This document shows positions 27,401 to 38,200 of a stretch of 64,000 nucleotides of DNA, piece by piece (position 1 is the first letter of the stretch; every line of letters begins with the position of its first letter). Under the pieces are notes generated by a model that did not search any database, was not told the DNA's origin, and was given only the letters and a program-made list of their open reading frames with translations. The DNA comes from Arctopsyche grandis (taxonomy: Eukaryota > Arthropoda > Insecta > Trichoptera > Hydropsychidae): assembly GCF_051622035.1 (NCBI RefSeq), contig NC_135367.1, positions 29,094,001-29,158,000 of the forward strand, given 5' to 3'. Both the position numbers and the translations under genes were made by a program.

Positions 27401-29975
27401 ACATACACCAAGTCAAACACGACTGTACGTACTCTCCACCCGAAAATGCTCTATATGAGATATATCAATTAGCTATGATCTGATCTGATTTTTGCAGGTA
27501 CCGTCGGTATGAGTGGTTTGAATAGAATAGAATTGGCGACGCTTGCGGCCGGTCGCGGAGGGCGTCTTCGAGGATCCGTGACTCGCGTCGCCGAGAGATT
27601 GGCCGGCAATGCCGCTCCGTCTCCCGGATCTCCGGCTCACGCGTGGTTGCGCCTCACTCCGAAAGACAGAATGCCTCAACCGCCGAAAGTAGCTTTTCCC
27701 AAACCTCCTAAAGCTCCCGGTAATTTTGACTTTGACGGAATGTTCGATTCGTGTTTTAAAAGTTTTTGGTTTTGATTTGTCGATTGTCGTTGCAGATGGA
27801 AGTTTAATGTACGAAAGGATCCCGAACAAAGTCGACGTTGAAGGAATTCGAACAACGACCGGAAGTAGCCCGTCTCCGTCGCCCGCTCTTAAACGTCGTG
27901 CTTACGATGATCTCAACGGCGTCGATAGTGAGTTTTTAACCGTACCTAATACAAGTCTCACTAAATTGAAAGCATAAACTTGTTCAAAGTGTAGTTTCAA
28001 AGACGACGAAGAATCATTCAATATTATATGTATATTTTACGTTTTGATATTTTGTAGAAAAAGAATTTGATATTTAATGCAAATAAATAAAATAAATCTG
28101 ATTTAGTATTGTATATTAAATGTTGTATTTTGTTTGTTGGCTTCTATTCCGACTTGGATTGGGATGATGGTAAGCAATACTACTACATTCATACTCACAT
28201 TGTCTTTTTATTCGATCGAGAGGTCAACTTTTGTTAAACGTCTGTTCTTATGATTGATTTTTATCATTAGGGGGCCCCGGGGACGGAGTCAGCGGAGTTC
28301 CCTTGACGTCGTCAGGCATGACGGGCGCCGCCGCCTCTGCAGTTAACTCGGCGGACAACCGTTGTGCACCACCTCCGGCGAAACGTCCGAACAAACATCC
28401 ACAGCCTATGCAGAGATCCACGCGCGAACAGTACGCAGCCATGTGCGCTCGAGCTCAAGCCGCCGGACAACCGCTACCCAAACACATATTCGCACACGTA
28501 ATTCAAATCGACTAATGTTTAATCTATGGCCATGACTGCCTGACGACGATGTATCGTTGTTTGAAGTTTAGTCCAAGACCGCCGAACGCGTCATGCATAC
28601 GAAAAGGATGAGAAATTTTTTAACAAGTCCTTTTTTTTTTAATTTATCCTAGTTTGTAAACGCTGATATCGAACATCAGATGCTGTTTTAAAGCTCGACT
28701 ATATCAGTAGCGTAAGAAAGCATCGAATCAAGTTAGGCTAAGACAATTCCATTGTAAATAGTATTTGTTTTAACGAAAATAAAAATTAAATCAAAAACTG
28801 AATGTTGTTGACTGCTGTACGTACTTAATTGTTAATGGATTTAAAGGGCTACGATTTATCTGTACATTGAGAAAGATACTTTGTATTTTAAAAAAAAATT
28901 ATATTGTGCATCGAATAAAATATTTTGGCATTATAAAGTGACGATTAATAAAAAATATGAAACGATCATTCGAAAAAATAGATTTAATAAGCTTTAGAAT
29001 AGATACAAAAAGTGGCAATTATCAACTGCCAAGTGTTTACTTTTGTTTTTCATGAGTGAAATGTAATCTTAAATAAATAAAACCAACCCTGACCAAACGA
29101 TATAAATAAAACCTAACCAAACGTTGGTTCGTATTTTCGTAACCGCGACGTTGCCGATACAGTTCATCTGTCATTTTAATGCACATTTCAAGTAGCAAAT
29201 ATATTTTTTTCAATGATCAAAGCAAACTTTCTAATGCAATCTGTATCCGTCATTTAAAAATGCACACAATTTTTTTGTAATGTACAAGAAATTTTTTAAA
29301 TGCACATTTATTTTATAAAATGGACGTTTAAATTGTTCCCGATTTAAAGTATATGTAAAAAAAAAAAAGAAAATATACCATGTTTGAAGAAGGTCTTTTC
29401 TCTCCGAGTACAAAGTTTTCTTGTGTTAGAAAAAGCTCGGCAACTCGTCATTTGTTCACAGTAATACAATCAGTTGGCTGATTGGGATGAAATATTCACG
29501 AAAGAGTTTAGAGGAATGCACGAAATTGTAAAAAGAATCTCTCCATGTGTGGACCCCGTGCGTACGACGAATGTTGGGCAATCTTGGACAAGAACTTGCA
29601 GAGGGATTAATGTGCATCACATTGATGGATTGTTTTGTCGTTAGGTAAACGGCAAGCCTGGCGGGGCAGCGGGCGGAGGAGGGTCTCGTGGCCGACGACA
29701 TGTCATCAGTTGGATGGACGCCCCCGACGATTTGTATTTCCGTGCCACAGAACAAACAAAGTAAATATTTGATGTGCGATATGATGTACGATACAAGTGT
29801 CGGTGTTGTGTGTTTTTAATGTGCGGTTTTGCTTTTTAGGGTCAGACGGCGTATGCTGACGTCGGTGGAGTTGAGGCGAGCAGCTAGGAAACCGTGGCGA
29901 TCATTAGGCGGCGGGAAGATGGGAGCGACTGTAACACCCGCACCGACACCACTGCAAGTCGTCATCTTGGACTGA
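395..29975 (+). CDS. MTA1-like: MTA1-like (metastasis-associated) NuRD subunit, 5' end outside window
   Basis: Scaffold subunit of the nuclear NuRD/Mi-2 histone deacetylase complex. Coding exons: 395-556, 14996-15103, 24699-24913, 24999-25116, 25193-25395, 25469-25657, 25738-25871, 26001-26113, 26191-26291, 26371-26550, 27199-27424, 27498-27719, 27796-27927, 28271-28497, 29645-29760, 29840-29975. All phases match and give about 860 residues; roughly ten N-terminal residues lie left of the window. Domains in order: BAH (first two exons, [20 protein letters not shown]), ELM2 (24.7-25.4 kb, [30 protein letters not shown]), SANT ([20 protein letters not shown]), GATA-type zinc finger (CASC in the 26001 exon, CRICSSC in the 26191 exon), a C2H2-like finger, then a basic Arg/Pro-rich tail ending [17 protein letters not shown]2-SANT is known to bind HDAC1. 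The second exon ([15 protein letters not shown]) is an insert I recall from insect MTA proteins but not from vertebrate MTA1. Family assignment is very secure; single splice sites slightly less so. Confidence 0.95.
714..1000 (+). mobile_element. TAA-flanked MITE, copy 1 (degenerate 5' end)
   Basis: First of four copies of one family in this gene. The 5' end reads GGGTGAAATCACACAGGG and the 3' end CGCTGTGTTTTCGCCC, followed by TTAAGG. The short inverted ends and the 3-bp TAA target duplication seen at better copies fit a non-autonomous PIF/Harbinger-type element. Confidence 0.7.
1855..2580 (+). repeat. Dispersed repeat with ACTTCCGG boxes, partial copy
   Basis: It shares long stretches with 62850-63690 and, inverted, with 20090-21060. 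Shared blocks include TACTTCCGGTTTACGAATT, ACCATTTCCGGTCAACTTAA, a CACACA/CAGACA microsatellite and ATGAAAACGTGATCAGTGAT. No protein is encoded. The fuller copy at 19865 has inverted terminal repeats, so this is probably a non-autonomous DNA element. Confidence 0.65.
3304..3551 (-). mobile_element. TAA-flanked MITE, copy 2 (inverted)
   Basis: Same family as the element at 9366, in reverse orientation, 248 bp. TAA occurs immediately on both sides (3301-3303 and 3552-3554), as expected of a target-site duplication. The core (gggatacaccgttat, cattccatgaatatg and similar) is shared with the other copies. Confidence 0.8.
7247..7471 (+). mobile_element. Jockey-type LINE, 3' end fragment
   Basis: The sequence from cttcaggtataaacac through the aaataggtttttgagct block matches the 3' untranslated region of the LINE copy at 40106-41080. 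Only the 3' tail survives, as usual for 5'-truncated LINE insertions. It is followed at once by a relative of the repeat found at 13998, 45414 and 49425. Confidence 0.6.
9366..9600 (+). mobile_element. TAA-flanked MITE, copy 3
   Basis: 235 bp with ends GGGCGAAAACACAC and GTGTGTTTTTGCCC, which are inverted repeats of each other. TAA lies directly at 9363-9365 and 9601-9603. It contains no coding sequence. The TAA duplication and terminal repeats point to PIF/Harbinger-type mobilisation in trans. Confidence 0.82.
9862..9992 (+). repeat. Short interspersed repeat, shared with 44451-44548
   Basis: The blocks CAGTGCTATCCATTGTT, CGGCAAACCTTTAACAATGC and CTCCGGTGACTAC (here gtccggtgactac) recur at 44451-44548. 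This copy has about 30 extra bases in the middle (ccattgttggaaatcc). It is probably a small MITE; its class is unknown. Confidence 0.5.
10840..12455 (-). mobile_element. Tc1/mariner-like DNA transposon, full length, inactive
   Basis: The 1616-bp element is bounded by TA (10838-10839 and 12456-12457). Its inverted terminal repeats contain CAGTCACATAAAACGGAACG, near-perfect at both ends. The transposase runs on the - strand from an ATG at 12267 (helix-turn-helix region [20 protein letters not shown]) to about 11151. Catalytic-region landmarks are [20 protein letters not shown] and [11 protein letters not shown], a DDE triad, and the C-terminus is KGAATKY. Disabling changes: a frameshift near 12110, TGA in place of the Trp codon before PGNSPDL, and a TAA after NRIK. 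An intron-like insert of about 88 bp with gtgagt and ttttaag borders splits the second and third catalytic residues (11420-11507). Confidence 0.9.
13599..13773. mobile_element. Foldback MITE with a near-perfect hairpin
   Basis: The arms GCCCACAAAAAATGGTTCA (from 13637) and TGAACCATTTTTTGTGGGC (to 13733) are exact inverted copies. Imperfect pairing continues outward (GATCATCACCAGAGAG against ctctgattatgatc) to about 13599 and 13773, with a ~38-base loop. There is no coding content. A small foldback DNA transposon fits best; a target duplication is not clear. Confidence 0.65.
13998..14185 (+). repeat. Interspersed repeat (CGGAACATCTG family), copy 1
   Basis: Shares GTCACTAAAATCTCTATAAC, GGAACATCTGACAGCCGAAA and TTTGCGATTTTCATGGCAAA with 45414-45550 and 49425-49575. 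A diverged relative sits at 7471-7560. The outer ends contain GGTCA and TGTGAC and are partly inverted, so it may be a MITE. Confidence 0.6.
14215..14390 (+). repeat. SINE-like repeat, copy sharing 23930-24125
   Basis: Shares CTCGATTGAAAAGA, gtgctg(t/c)tg(a/g)tcag, tatttgtga and GTTGAAACGGTTC with 23978-24125. The copy near 24 kb retains a 5' part that looks tRNA-related. Confidence 0.45.
16441..16990. other. GC-rich, strand-asymmetric tract
   Basis: A G-rich half (16460-16560, with a run of about 14 G at 16517-16530 and many GGG runs) is followed by a C-rich half (16615-16745, CCC runs). The two halves can partly pair, and G-runs can form quadruplexes. Long apparent frames across it are simply compositional. 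It is very different from the surrounding AT-rich intron. Confidence 0.7.
17301..17550 (+). mobile_element. TAA-flanked MITE, copy 4
   Basis: 250 bp, ends GGGCGAAATCACACAGGG and GTGTTTTTTCCC, with TAA at 17298-17300 and 17551-17553. It lies 19 bp from the start of the hAT-like element at 17570, so two unrelated DNA transposons sit almost back to back. Confidence 0.82.
17570..18337 (+). mobile_element. Non-autonomous hAT-like element, copy A
   Basis: 768 bp with ends CAGGGTTTCCCAAACT and AGTTTGGGAATCCCTG, which are inverted repeats. The flanking 8-mers CCGTAGCG (17562-17569) and CCGTAGAG (18338-18345) differ at one base, as expected of an aged 8-bp hAT duplication. There is no transposase frame. 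A second CAGGGTTTCCCC terminus starts about 26 bp inside the first, so the 5' end may be doubled. An inverted relative lies at 22008-22770 in the same intron. Confidence 0.8.
19865..21470 (-). mobile_element. 1.6-kb repeat with inverted ends and ACTTCCGG boxes
   Basis: Starts GGCTTCCAATCCCGGGATCC and ends CCGGGATTGGAAGC, inverted repeats. Subterminal regions are rich in CCCGGGATCC/CCGGTGCT palindromes. The interior is the inverse of the dispersed repeat at 1855-2580 and 62850-63690. No transposase is recognised. It is probably a non-autonomous DNA element; the class is unknown. Confidence 0.6.
22008..22770 (-). mobile_element. Non-autonomous hAT-like element, copy B (inverted relative of 17570)
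   Basis: Starts CAGGGTTTGCCAAACTT and ends GGAAAACCCTG. The interior matches the inverse of 17570-18337 (for example gaattctgcttcgcataaataggatgtagaaaacgg in pieces). Flanks CTCTAGAT and TTCTAGAT look like a target duplication, but the right flank is also homologous to sequence inside copy A, so the duplication is doubtful. Confidence 0.75.
23930..24125 (+). repeat. Putative tRNA-derived SINE
   Basis: The 5' part has a tRNA-like look: gcaatgaccataatgctaacc followed by caGGTTGCCGGGTTGATCTC, resembling a pol III B box (GGTTCGANNCC). The body is shared with 14215-14390. No intact tRNA cloverleaf is present. SINE status is inferred from the B-box-like motif and the repeat copy. Confidence 0.4.
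24405..24453. repeat. (TA)n microsatellite
   Basis: About 22 uninterrupted TA units followed by a short A run. It lies 245 bp upstream of the ELM2 exon acceptor. Confidence 0.95.
26551..27198 (+). other. MTA1-like intron with hAT-type terminus remnant
   Basis: A 648-bp intron splitting the C2H2-like finger. Near 26925 the - strand reads CAGCGGTTCTCAGACT, which resembles a hAT terminal inverted repeat. An inverted pair, attattgggagt near 26880 and actcccaataat near 27060, flanks it. No clear second end or target duplication. Confidence 0.35.
28498..28515 (+). CDS. Alternative C-terminus of MTA1-like by read-through of the exon-14 donor
   Basis: If the donor after 28497 (CAC/gtaatt) is not used, the frame continues for VIQID and stops at 28513-28515. 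This gives a protein lacking the last two exons, including the conserved tail with [12 protein letters not shown]-rich DNA with AATAAA-like hexamers follows at about 28.77-28.80 kb and could serve as a poly(A) site. A second candidate early end lies at 27928-27977, where read-through of the previous donor gives a short tail before a stop, followed by AATAAA repeats near 28.08 kb. Neither isoform is proven by sequence alone. Confidence 0.4.
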   Translation, partial: VIQID

Positions 29976-32900
29976 CCCGCACCTCCGCCGCCCCCTTCAC
30001 ACCCTCACCCTCGTCCCTACACCATGGAGGCTCTGCTCGGTTAGCTTGAATTCATGACGAGCACCGCTTCATCGTGTACAATGGAAAATTGTTCATATCT
30101 AGAGTTATATATATACATATATAATAAAAAATGAATTTATTATTCAGTGGTGATATCGAAAACAATATTTCTCCGAGTGGAGGAATGTATCCGTATCCAA
30201 TGAATAATAGACGACATGTAGATAATGAAGTGGATTCTGATTTTTTTCAGAAACAATGTTCGATTGGTGATGTGTCGATTATGACTATTTATTGTGAATG
30301 AAGTGTCAAGTGGACTGTAGTGAAGATATTTATATTTACAAAAAAAAAAAATCGAAGGCAGAGAGAGGCCGAAAAACAAAAAAAAAATAACAACAAACTG
30401 TGCTAAAACATACCATTAAACCTTAATGGCTAATTTTAAAACATATTTTGTATCTCATAACAATGCTGCAAAATACGTGTTTTTCCTTTGATCCGTAAAT
30501 AAATATTTCAAGAAAAGAAAAAAAAAAAAAGAAACTATAAATAATGAAGGTTGTTTTCAATAAATGTGATTTTTCTAACTCTAATTGAATAAATAAAAAA
30601 AAGCATGATCATTTTTATATTTAAAACTTTTTGTGATTTGTTCTATGAATTTGGATATACTGCAATTTCACAGACTCTGTTGGTTAGAGATTATAAAGAT
30701 TTGTTAAGCGGAGTATGTTTTAAGTTATTCAAACGTTTTCGAAATGGAAAATATTTTATTGTTCATAATTTTTATACTTGCAATTTGTAAAATATACACA
30801 GTCAGGTAGCCGCCGAGTGCGCGCGTCACAATTGTCACTGTGAAGATCTGGTCTTCGACGCGTCGGCGACTAGACTACTACAGCAGTCGACTTGCTACTC
30901 AAAAAAAAATGAAATGACGTTTTTTGTATACACGTTTTCCCTTTTCGTTTCATTGTACATATATAATAATACGTCGCATGCACGAGCGCACATTCACATC
31001 CAAGACGTGTGCGCATCTGCATCCGCATATTTGTGTTTTATATGGAGAAAATAAAAAAATCAAACAATTCAATATTCAAAACTAAATATGTCAATTACAT
31101 TAATTGAATCAAATTTTTTTACATTATTTTACTATACATATATATATATATATATTATACTATACTTTGTACATTTTTTTTATTTTCATTATTTTCCATG
31201 ACTTTTGAACGTCATGCGTATCTGTCTCAATTACGACGACCACCGTTTTATAATCGTTATTATACAAATTCAACCATATTTTTGGACGTGTACAGAGTGT
31301 TGATTTTTCTGATGCATCGCAATGTGTGGAGAGAGTGCGTCAGCGGAAGCGATCGCTTCCAAGATTATGTCCCAAATTTTTGCATACACGTACGTGCCGT
31401 ACGCTATTTTTGACTATTGATAATGTTTCTTACGACGCGGTCACTCTCGCTGACGAAACCTTCATCCATATATATACATATGTAATTTTAAAAATACATT
31501 TTCAGAAAGTCGGCGTAGGATATTTTTCGTTTTCTTTTTCGTAAATAAAGCACAAATCCCAGACTTACGTGTTGTTTTAATACAGTGAACTGAACATTCA
31601 TCATCATCATTTCTTCAACAGACTACTTACTCACCTTCATATCTGTAAAATTGCTCATTTTATAAAAATATATTGCTTTTTCATGAATTTATTAAGTAGC
31701 CGCCATTTTTTCATGAAATATTATTTCTTTTGTTTTAAATCAAAATTGACATTCACTTGTTTTTAAAGAATACTGTACACAATCGACATATTTTTGATAT
31801 TTTCATGAAATGAGCAACACCATAAAAATACATTCGCCAGTTGAATTAGGCATTGCAGGTGAGATTTGAAGGCTTCAAAGTCACACCTGTCAACTTGTAA
31901 ACTGGTTTTTCGATTGGATAAGGAAACATGTGGAAGAATTAGAAATTAACACTTAGTAAAAAAAGAATCATTTATTCGAGTAAATATCTATACCTTAATT
32001 ACCAATAAATCTTTATCATAGATCATTATTTTCGTAGATAGACGAGTTTTTTTCCATTTTATTTCAATTTCAAGGAAGACAATTGCAAGAAACGCTTTGT
32101 CATGAGAAATTTTGAGGTTAAAAAAATAATATATATATATATGCGTATATATGAATTAATGCGGCAATTCCAGTTATATCACAATAAATAAGAAAATTAT
32201 GTAAATATCAGTCTTCGTAGAAACATTCTCGGTCACACAAGACGAATTACAACCTTGCACACGCTTTGCAATTAAATTCGTACATTTTACATCGACATGT
32301 ATGTATATTTTTATCAAAAATTTATCAGGTTTGTATTGTATAATATAATATATAAAACTTTTTTTTCTTTTTCTTCAAACGAAAGCCTGAACTTTCGGCA
32401 TTTATAAGAGCGAATCGAAAATGGCACTAAATGTGTGACCTGTAAGCGAGACATCTACAAAATCAGTTCTATGATTAATTAAACAATTTTTTTTTGCATA
32501 CAATACATATATGGTTCATACGAAATATAATATTTTTACAATTATGCATGATATGAAAGAGTCAGTCCTACGACGATCAAGATTACTTAGCATTGACTAA
32601 TTATGGAGCAATGCATCAAAAAATATATATATATAAGTATATCTACACTTTAATCTCAAGAATTTTAGGGGGGGGGGGGGCACTTTCCAAACGCAATGAT
32701 CATTAATTAGGAATATTCCTTTTGCGTTTAAGGCATCGTTTAAAACGTATCAAAAATAAAGAACCGAATCAATATATATATTTGTTAATCATTTCATATC
32801 TGTAGATAGAATAAAAAAAAGAGAGAGAGCATTCGTGAGACGAGCCTTTTGTGATTGTAACGTGGACACCTTAAACAGTACAAAAGATACAAAAATACTG

Positions 32901-35222
32901 TACAAAACTTTATATATTTTTAAACACTAATCGACGATTGCAAACCGTCGCTGAAATAAAAATAATATATATATATAAAGTATAGAATTTCAGGTGTGCG
33001 TGTTGTTGTTTTTTTTTTAAACCTTATCTAACAACTATTGTGTTTACATATTATATATGACTATATGTACAGAAACCACACGGTAAACTCTCGGTACAGT
33101 GTTACGATTCTGACCCTGCTTTCAATACACACGCAGACCGTTGACGTCCTAACAAAGCTGAGGCTACATCGTATCGATCGTATTCAATCGTGACAAATAA
33201 TAATAAATAAATAAAAAATAATCTGCCGTATTGTTTTGGTCCCTCTCGGTCATACGATACGACCAGAATACAAAAGCAGTACATTCTTGAGCTGCTTCTC
33301 GATATTGCACAATTAGTTCATTAAGAATATTTTATTAAATCCGTGCTATAGCACCAAGTTAATTACAAAAATATATATGTGTATATATAATAATATATAG
33401 AGTATACATTTCATTTAAAAAAAAAATAATTTGCCGGAATATAGTCTTTTCACCACCGGAGTGTGTGTACACGAAATTTGGAACATTTAAATTATTGACA
33501 TTTATATTTCGAGTGCAAACATCGCATGGAATGTCGATATAAATTATAAATAAACTTTTCAGTTTGTGGAATTTTTTTTTTGTAGCGTACATAATATTGC
33601 CTACGAAGCAGTCTTTAAAAAGTTAATTTTGTATAACGGAATTGCAATATATATATTTATTGAATGTAAAATTCAAACGAGAAAATAGGGCGAATATGTC
33701 GATGTTTTGCAAACGTTTTATGCGAAAATAATACACACATGAGATCATCGATATATTTTGTGACGACCTTTCATTGAAAGCGTTCCATATTTCCAAATCA
33801 AAAGTTTACATTTACATTTCAACCCTCACCAGTCTCGACTCTGTAAGGTCTTTAGATCTAATTTAACACTTGACAAAACTATTCTTCATTTTATGGAGGA
33901 GGATTTTATGGTATAGAAAATATACGTTTAATCAAATATTAAATAGAATTTTTGTTTTTCTCACATTACATTTCTAATTTTTGTAAATTTGCAGTCATTA
34001 GCAGCTTACTAAAAAAAAAAAAACTATTTAAGAAAATGGAGACTTATCCATTTCATTAACTTTTCCCCTCATAGAATCACATTCAATATAAATGAATAGA
34101 TAGAAAACCGTCTAGTGCAATGTTTGACAAAAGAAAAACAATCAATTATAGCAATATATTATCCCTGAACGAGCTCTCGCGTAACCCCAGTTGGGAAACG
34201 CTACATCGGTATGTAGTCAAATGACACATTTTATACTGCAAAGGTAAGCTAATAAGGCATATTTAACCAGTGAGGGTTTATATTGCATCGGTGTCTCATC
34301 AATTCGGAAACATAATACATTCTTCTCGATACTCGTTGAGAAACATCACATTTGAGGAGCACCCAACGACTCATACAATTGCCTCGGTATCGTCACGTCA
34401 CCGCTCCAACAAAATTTGAGCGAGATTTCAATTTCGAAATACACATAATAATATGCAGCTTTTCGTACACAACATTGTCAATGCAAACATTATTTTCACA
34501 CACACAAATCTGTCCATTATTGAAAGTGAATTCAAACAAAGCGTAATGTCAATCGATAGTACATATGTATGACTAGATATTATAGAGTAAGCATTACGAT
34601 AATACGCAAAAAATTAATTAATCCCAGGCTCCCAACTAGACATAGTGTGAGACATTACAGAATTCGGACCGATTGTTTGAAGATTCCAATTCAACGACAG
34701 AGTATAATAGGGTGCGCACGACGATAATGCTAAAATATCAAAATTACAAACACAGAGACACAGAGTACAAATATCAAAAATTTTCACAATGTATAATATT
34801 CAATTACACAAAATATTACCGATTACATTCCCTATATATATAATTTAATCATTAAATATAATAGCTGTACAATATATTCATAATAAAATAGATATACATA
34901 TACATATATGTATGTATATATATATTTATTTATATATATATATATATATATTCCATAAAAAAACTATATATTTCCTTTCAAAAAGGCACTGCTCACAAAA
35001 ATGGTCTCGGTCACAACACTCTGTCGATCGATACAAATAAAACATGTCGGGGCACAATAAACGAGCAATTCATCGCTACGTAGCAAACACTACGACATTA
35101 CCGTTAAATTATCAATAAGTAAAGACGTCTTTGTTCATTTAATCATATCAGTCTAATTCTCCAATATTTTTTAACACTGAAAAAATAATTTCGTCCAAAA
35201 TGTATCATACAAATGCTCTCGG
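29976..35222. other. Intergenic region between convergent MTA1-like and Hairless
   Basis: After the MTA 3' UTR the DNA is AT-rich with TA-rich microsatellites (for example 31136-31154, 34918-34950) and a G12 run at about 32670. A short GC-rich foldback occurs around 30806-30885 (cagtcaggtagccgcc against ggcgactagactac). I recognise no gene, tRNA or transposase. Part of 33-35.2 kb may be Hairless 3' UTR, but the end cannot be fixed because TTTATT motifs are everywhere. Confidence 0.6.
30122..30564 (+). terminator. Poly(A) signals of the MTA1-like gene
   Basis: AATAAA hexamers downstream of the MTA stop codon lie at 30122-30127, 30498-30503 and 30559-30564. The 3' UTR would be about 150 to 600 bases. 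Which site is used cannot be read from the sequence. Confidence 0.5.
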
Positions 35223-38200
35223 TCAGTGTTTAGACAAATTTAACGGTACATCTGAAATCAAAGCAAAAGAAAATGAAATTAAAATAAAATGTTAAACGAG
35301 TGCAATATTGTATTGTAACGTCGATTCGAATGTAGACCTGATGATGTATCCTCTCTGGGCATGTGGTCTGTGAGCAACGGATGAGGTAACGGCGCCCAAA
35401 TTCCGGGAGGCATCACGGGATAGTGGGGCCACAGCGGTGCCGGAGTACGAGGACTGTACGGTGGATACATGGGAGTCAGATACGCCGTCGACGGTAAGTA
35501 TGGAGGGGGGATGCAAACTTGATAAGGTATCTGCGAGGGATCTTCGGGGTTCGTGTAAGATTCCTGGTAGAACTTGTCCATGGGTCGGGGGCTCGCCGAG
35601 GCGTAGCCCGCGTGGCTCGGCGGCGTGAACGAGTGGGGCATGTAGGCGGTCAACGGTCGCACGCTCCGTTGCCGCTCCATGACGTCGGGGCTCGAGCTGA
35701 GATCGGGCGAGTGGATGCTGACGGGCGATTCAGTCTTGATGAAGCCGTGCATTTGGGAGGACTTTTTCGGGTGGTACACTTCGGGCGACCTCCGCGGCGG
35801 GCTCTCCTCCGACATGCTCAGCAGCGAGTTGATGCTGTAGCTGCTGCCCGGTTTGGACGTGGACGGTTCGCGCCTCGGAGTGTGGTGGTGCTGCTGCGTG
35901 CCGTTCTGGTGTGTCGGCGGCGGGATGGAGACCACCGCCGTGCAGTTTTCGAGCGTCGACGGGCCCGCCTTCGGTAAGACGGTGGTGTTGCGCGACCTCG
36001 GCCGCTTGTTGGCCTTGTCCTCGAGACTGACGCGCTCGAACTCCCTCAGGATGCGCTTCCTCGGCGAGACCATCATGTGCGCGGCGTCCTGCTTGCAGTT
36101 GAACGCCGACGACAACTTCGCCGTCACGGACACCGGCTGAGCGGCCAGCTTGTCGTTGAGCGTGTCGACAATTTTACACAATTCCTTACGTTTTTTAAAC
36201 TTTTTGGATTTTTTATACACTCTATACGTAACGCGTCCCCTGACCGGTTCACTCGAATGTTTGAAGAACTTGAATTTGCCTACGTGTTTTTCTAACGGCG
36301 CACTTTTATGATCGTCCAACGCGGGGCTGTTTACTTTGCGACCGTTGTCGACTTCGTCACTGCAATTCTCGGGAGAGTGGCTCCCGGTGCCGTTCGATGT
36401 GTGAACGGGCAGTCCGTTGGGAAGAGTGACGAGGGTCACGTCGAAAGGTCTTCGACGTTTCCGACGAGCGGAAGGCATCATCAGCAAGGCGGGAGGCAGC
36501 TCGACGGGACGCAAATAGAGTCCCGTCAGCTCCTTTGAGAGTCCTCGTTGCGGAGTCGACTGCTTCCAACAGTGATCTCGCTGCCATGGCGAGGACTGTA
36601 TCGAGCTATTGTCATCAGAAACTGAAACAGTCGTAATCATTCATTGAATTTATATTCTAAAAAACAAAACGAAACTATTTTCACAATTCCGAGTACTTTG
36701 GAGACATTCAAATTGAAATAATACTTTTTCATAATATACTGGGAACGGTCGAGTGACGTTAATGCAAACTATGTACTCAATAAATCATATACTGTCAACA
36801 CAAACACATTTGAATATTATGATTCATTGCAGATACATATATTGATACGGTGACTGAATGTTATTAATTTAAATTAAAACAATATAATCGTGTGTTCATT
36901 CGTTTGAAAAGACCTGTTTTTAACCGGTCAGTGAGATATTAGTGAGTAATTAATTGGCCTTATTGTTTTCTTTATTTATATACTAGTGGCCTGTGTGTGT
37001 ACATAATTGTGCACTCAGTAAAATATCATAATTTGGATCAACGGAATTAATAATTTAAAATCTATTTAAAAAAAATTCTTGTTTTTGTCGGCGGATCATG
37101 TGAATGAAGTGATATCTCTCCACGATATAAGATTCCAAGGGGAGAAAGAGAAACGTAGCATGTTGACTATATTCATACACACTCAACACGCATGTAACAT
37201 AAATTTCTGAGTTCTTGTATTGTATAAAAAATTACTGTTTTGACAATTTACATATATTATTCTAAATTTATTTAAAAATATTAAAATTAAAATGGTCAAT
37301 CGTTATCACAGTCTATTTTACGATATATACAAATAAAAATCATTTTGTAAAGATTTCGTTTGAATTGTGCACAAATATTGTTGTCTACTGATTTTAAAAT
37401 TGTAACGAAATGGCCAATTTAATTCTTTGAATGCTGACCAAGTTCGTATTTTGATAGGCGTTGTATTTTGAGTATGTAAAAAATAAACGAGAATACTACC
37501 CGCTAAGCCTTTCCAAGTAGCATTGAACACTGGTCGTGTATTCCTTGTCAATGTTTATAAAGACTGATTTATACCGGAATTTCTGAATTTACAACCATAG
37601 CAGAATTACCCGATGAAAATCCCTAACTGCCGAGTATTTTAGATTGTGAGCATTACATTTTAACAACAATGAAGAAGAGATGGAATTAGTTTTAGAAAAA
37701 TACATTCATCAATAGACTTGTTTTGTTTATTTTATATTGTTGCAAGATATATTAGACAGTCGAAACACACCTTTAATCCTCGGTGGTGGTTATCTTTGAA
37801 TTAGCTACAATTTTTATACTTGCTTTCTATTGGATTTCTAAATAATTCTAGTTGGAAATTTTGGCGAAGTTTTCAACAGAAAAGAAGTTGGCACTCGAAG
37901 GTTTAATGTATAAATTAAACACGAATTTCGACTAGTTAATTCACAATATATAAATATGATACAAAATGAAAAACAAGATGGCTGTGAACAATGTTGAAAC
38001 TTTGACAGTTGAGATGATGAATGAAAGCTTTTTTATTTTAAAAGCAACTAGTGTTTTTACACAGCTTTGCTCGGTATTTGTAATATAAACTGCTTAAAAA
38101 AAGGCTAATCTATTATTAGTAAACATTTTATTAAATTTATTTGAATATATTCATTTGTTTTTATTTTATTATTAAATTTAACGCCACGGATTCTACCACT

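Noticed and set aside
30806..30900. A GC-rich foldback considered as a tRNA or other RNA gene
   Set aside because: No tRNA arm lengths, no T-loop GGTTCGA and no acceptor stem; left as an unexplained short hairpin.
35519..35977. A 152-codon frame on the + strand
   Set aside because: It is the shadow of Hairless exon 3 on the opposite strand.
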